Assembly: GCF_006542685.1 (NCBI RefSeq)
Contig: NZ_AP019736.1
Coordinates: forward strand, 461,001 to 525,000
Origin: Alistipes dispar
Lineage (GTDB): Bacteria > Bacteroidota > Bacteroidia > Bacteroidales > Rikenellaceae
Length of the DNA: 64,000 bases
Direction: 5' to 3'
Below the pieces are notes generated by a model. It worked only from the letters and a program-made list of their open reading frames with translations. It made no database searches and had not been told where the DNA came from. Below are positions 63,217-64,000 of the stretch, piece after piece. How positions within the stretch are numbered: the stretch's first letter is position 1; each line of letters opens with the position of its first letter. Made by a program: the position numbers and the translations under genes.

Positions 63217-64000
63217 ATGACCGCTTCCGCATCATCCGGTGCGGGTCCCGTGACGATCGTAGCCATCGGCGCGGGAAACCGCACGAACAAGTATCTGGAA
63301 TACGCCGTCCGGCATCCCGAGCGGCTGAAACTCGTCGGCGTCGTGGAACTCAACCCCCTCCGCCGCCGCACCGTCGCCGAAAAATTCGGACTCGGCGCCG
63401 CGCAATGTTTCGAGAATTACGACCGGTTTTTCGAGAACCCCGTCCCGGCCGACGCCGTGCTGATCGCTACACCCGAAAACATGCACTTCGAACCCTGCAT
63501 GAAGGCCATCGAAGCGGGCTACAACGTCCTGCTGGAGAAGCCCATCGCGCAAACCCTGCCCGAATGCGTCCGGATCGCCGAGGCGGCACGGCGCAAAGGG
63601 GTGATCGTAGGGGTTTGCCACGTGTTGCGTTACCATCCCTACTTCATCAAAATCAAGGAGATCGTCGATTCGGGCGAGCTCGGGGAGATCATTTCCATCA
63701 GCCATATCGCCTCCGTGGGGCTCGACCGCACGACGCACGGATTCGTGCGCGGCATGTGGCGGAAGGAGGAGGTCACGAACCCGATGCTCATTTCAAAATG
63801 CTGCCACGACATCGACTTCCTGCTGTGGCTGACCGAGGCACGCTGCCGGAAGCTCTCCTCGTTCGGGTCGCTCCGCTGGTATCGGCGCGAAAACGCCCCG
63901 GCCGGCAGTACGGAACGCTGTATCGACTGCCCCGTGGAGAAGGAGTGTCCCTATTCGGCCGTGGACCTCTACTACAACCGCCGGGACTGGATCTCGAATT
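63217..64000 (+). CDS. Gfo/Idh/MocA-family oxidoreductase (partial, runs off the window)
   Basis: The first 261 codons of a cytoplasmic-type oxidoreductase (no signal peptide). A Rossmann fold (IVAIGAGNRTNKYL), the dinucleotide-site end PADAVLIATPENMH, and the EKP motif (VLLEKPIAQTL) precede the substrate domain with CHVLRYHPYF and KCCHDIDFLLWL. Near the window edge is a cysteine group C-x2-C-x5-C (CIDCPVEKEC), seen in a subset of the family. It has its own promoter and is separated from the upstream group by a terminator, but likely joins the same sugar pathway. Confidence 0.9.
   Translation, partial: MTASASSGAGPVTIVAIGAGNRTNKYLEYAVRHPERLKLVGVVELNPLRRRTVAEKFGLGAAQCFENYDRFFENPVPADAVLIATPENMHFEPCMKAIEAGYNVLLEKPIAQTLPECVRIAEAARRKGVIVGVCHVLRYHPYFIKIKEIVDSGELGEIISISHIASVGLDRTTHGFVRGMWRKEEVTNPMLISKCCHDIDFLLWLTEARCRKLSSFGSLRWYRRENAPAGSTERCIDCPVEKECPYSAVDLYYNRRDWISN

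Overview
The window is a high-GC Bacteroidales chromosome segment. Alistipes or another Rikenellaceae member fits best, though I infer this rather than prove it. Supporting signs are the Bacteroidetes promoter elements (TTTG, 19-21 nt, TAnnTTTG) before many genes, a SusC/SusD locus run by an ECF sigma factor and anti-sigma factor, a fused LpxC-FabZ, a KorAB oxidoreductase, and TamB/AsmA-type envelope proteins.

Layout. 1-6600 holds an ExbB/TolQ proton-channel gene (partial), a TamB-like giant and tsaD. About 6660-16046 is an AT-rich integrated island. It carries a six-gene one-strand operon: XRE regulator, a nuclease-methylase fusion, a specificity subunit, a PIN-GNAT-EVE-like protein, an ASCH protein and a Fic protein. 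It ends in its own tyrosine integrase. The island lies inside a structured RNA gene: the two RNA halves, now 9.4 kb apart, still base-pair with each other when rejoined at the shared 8-bp AAATCTGG. 16252-20744 holds a small HTH gene, a FabK/nitronate-monooxygenase-like gene and a phage-derived trio (solitary terminase large subunit, small unknown protein, S24 repressor). 20882-34011 is a polysaccharide utilisation locus: sigma/FecR, SusC/D, GH18, a DUF1735-LamG lipoprotein, a serine-type sulfatase and a GH20 hexosaminidase. The enzymes point to sulfated GlcNAc-containing host glycans. 34350-37230 encodes 2-oxoglutarate:ferredoxin oxidoreductase. 37725-47183 carries a PepSY-like protein, an MG2-type protein, an AsmA-like protein, tRNA-Ala(GGC), a second FabK-like enzyme and a K+/H+ antiporter. 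47785-51106 has a TonB-like protein divergent from lpxC/fabZ-lpxA. 51322-55995 is the classical rimP-nusA-infB cluster. 56109-64000 has an acetyl-CoA hydrolase/transferase and a group of PF06439 (DUF1080) and Gfo/Idh/MocA genes that probably handles oxidised (3-keto) sugars.

The most interesting part is the island. Its restriction module looks like a two-subunit BcgI-type (type IIB/IIG) system. The methylase-nuclease and specificity genes are joined by a possible -1 frameshift, and the operon continues into a PIN-GNAT-EVE/ASCH pair that could sense modified nucleic acid, then a Fic AMP-transferase. The cargo is bracketed by two related stem-loops in direct orientation, and GGAACAAA repeats sit near both island ends.
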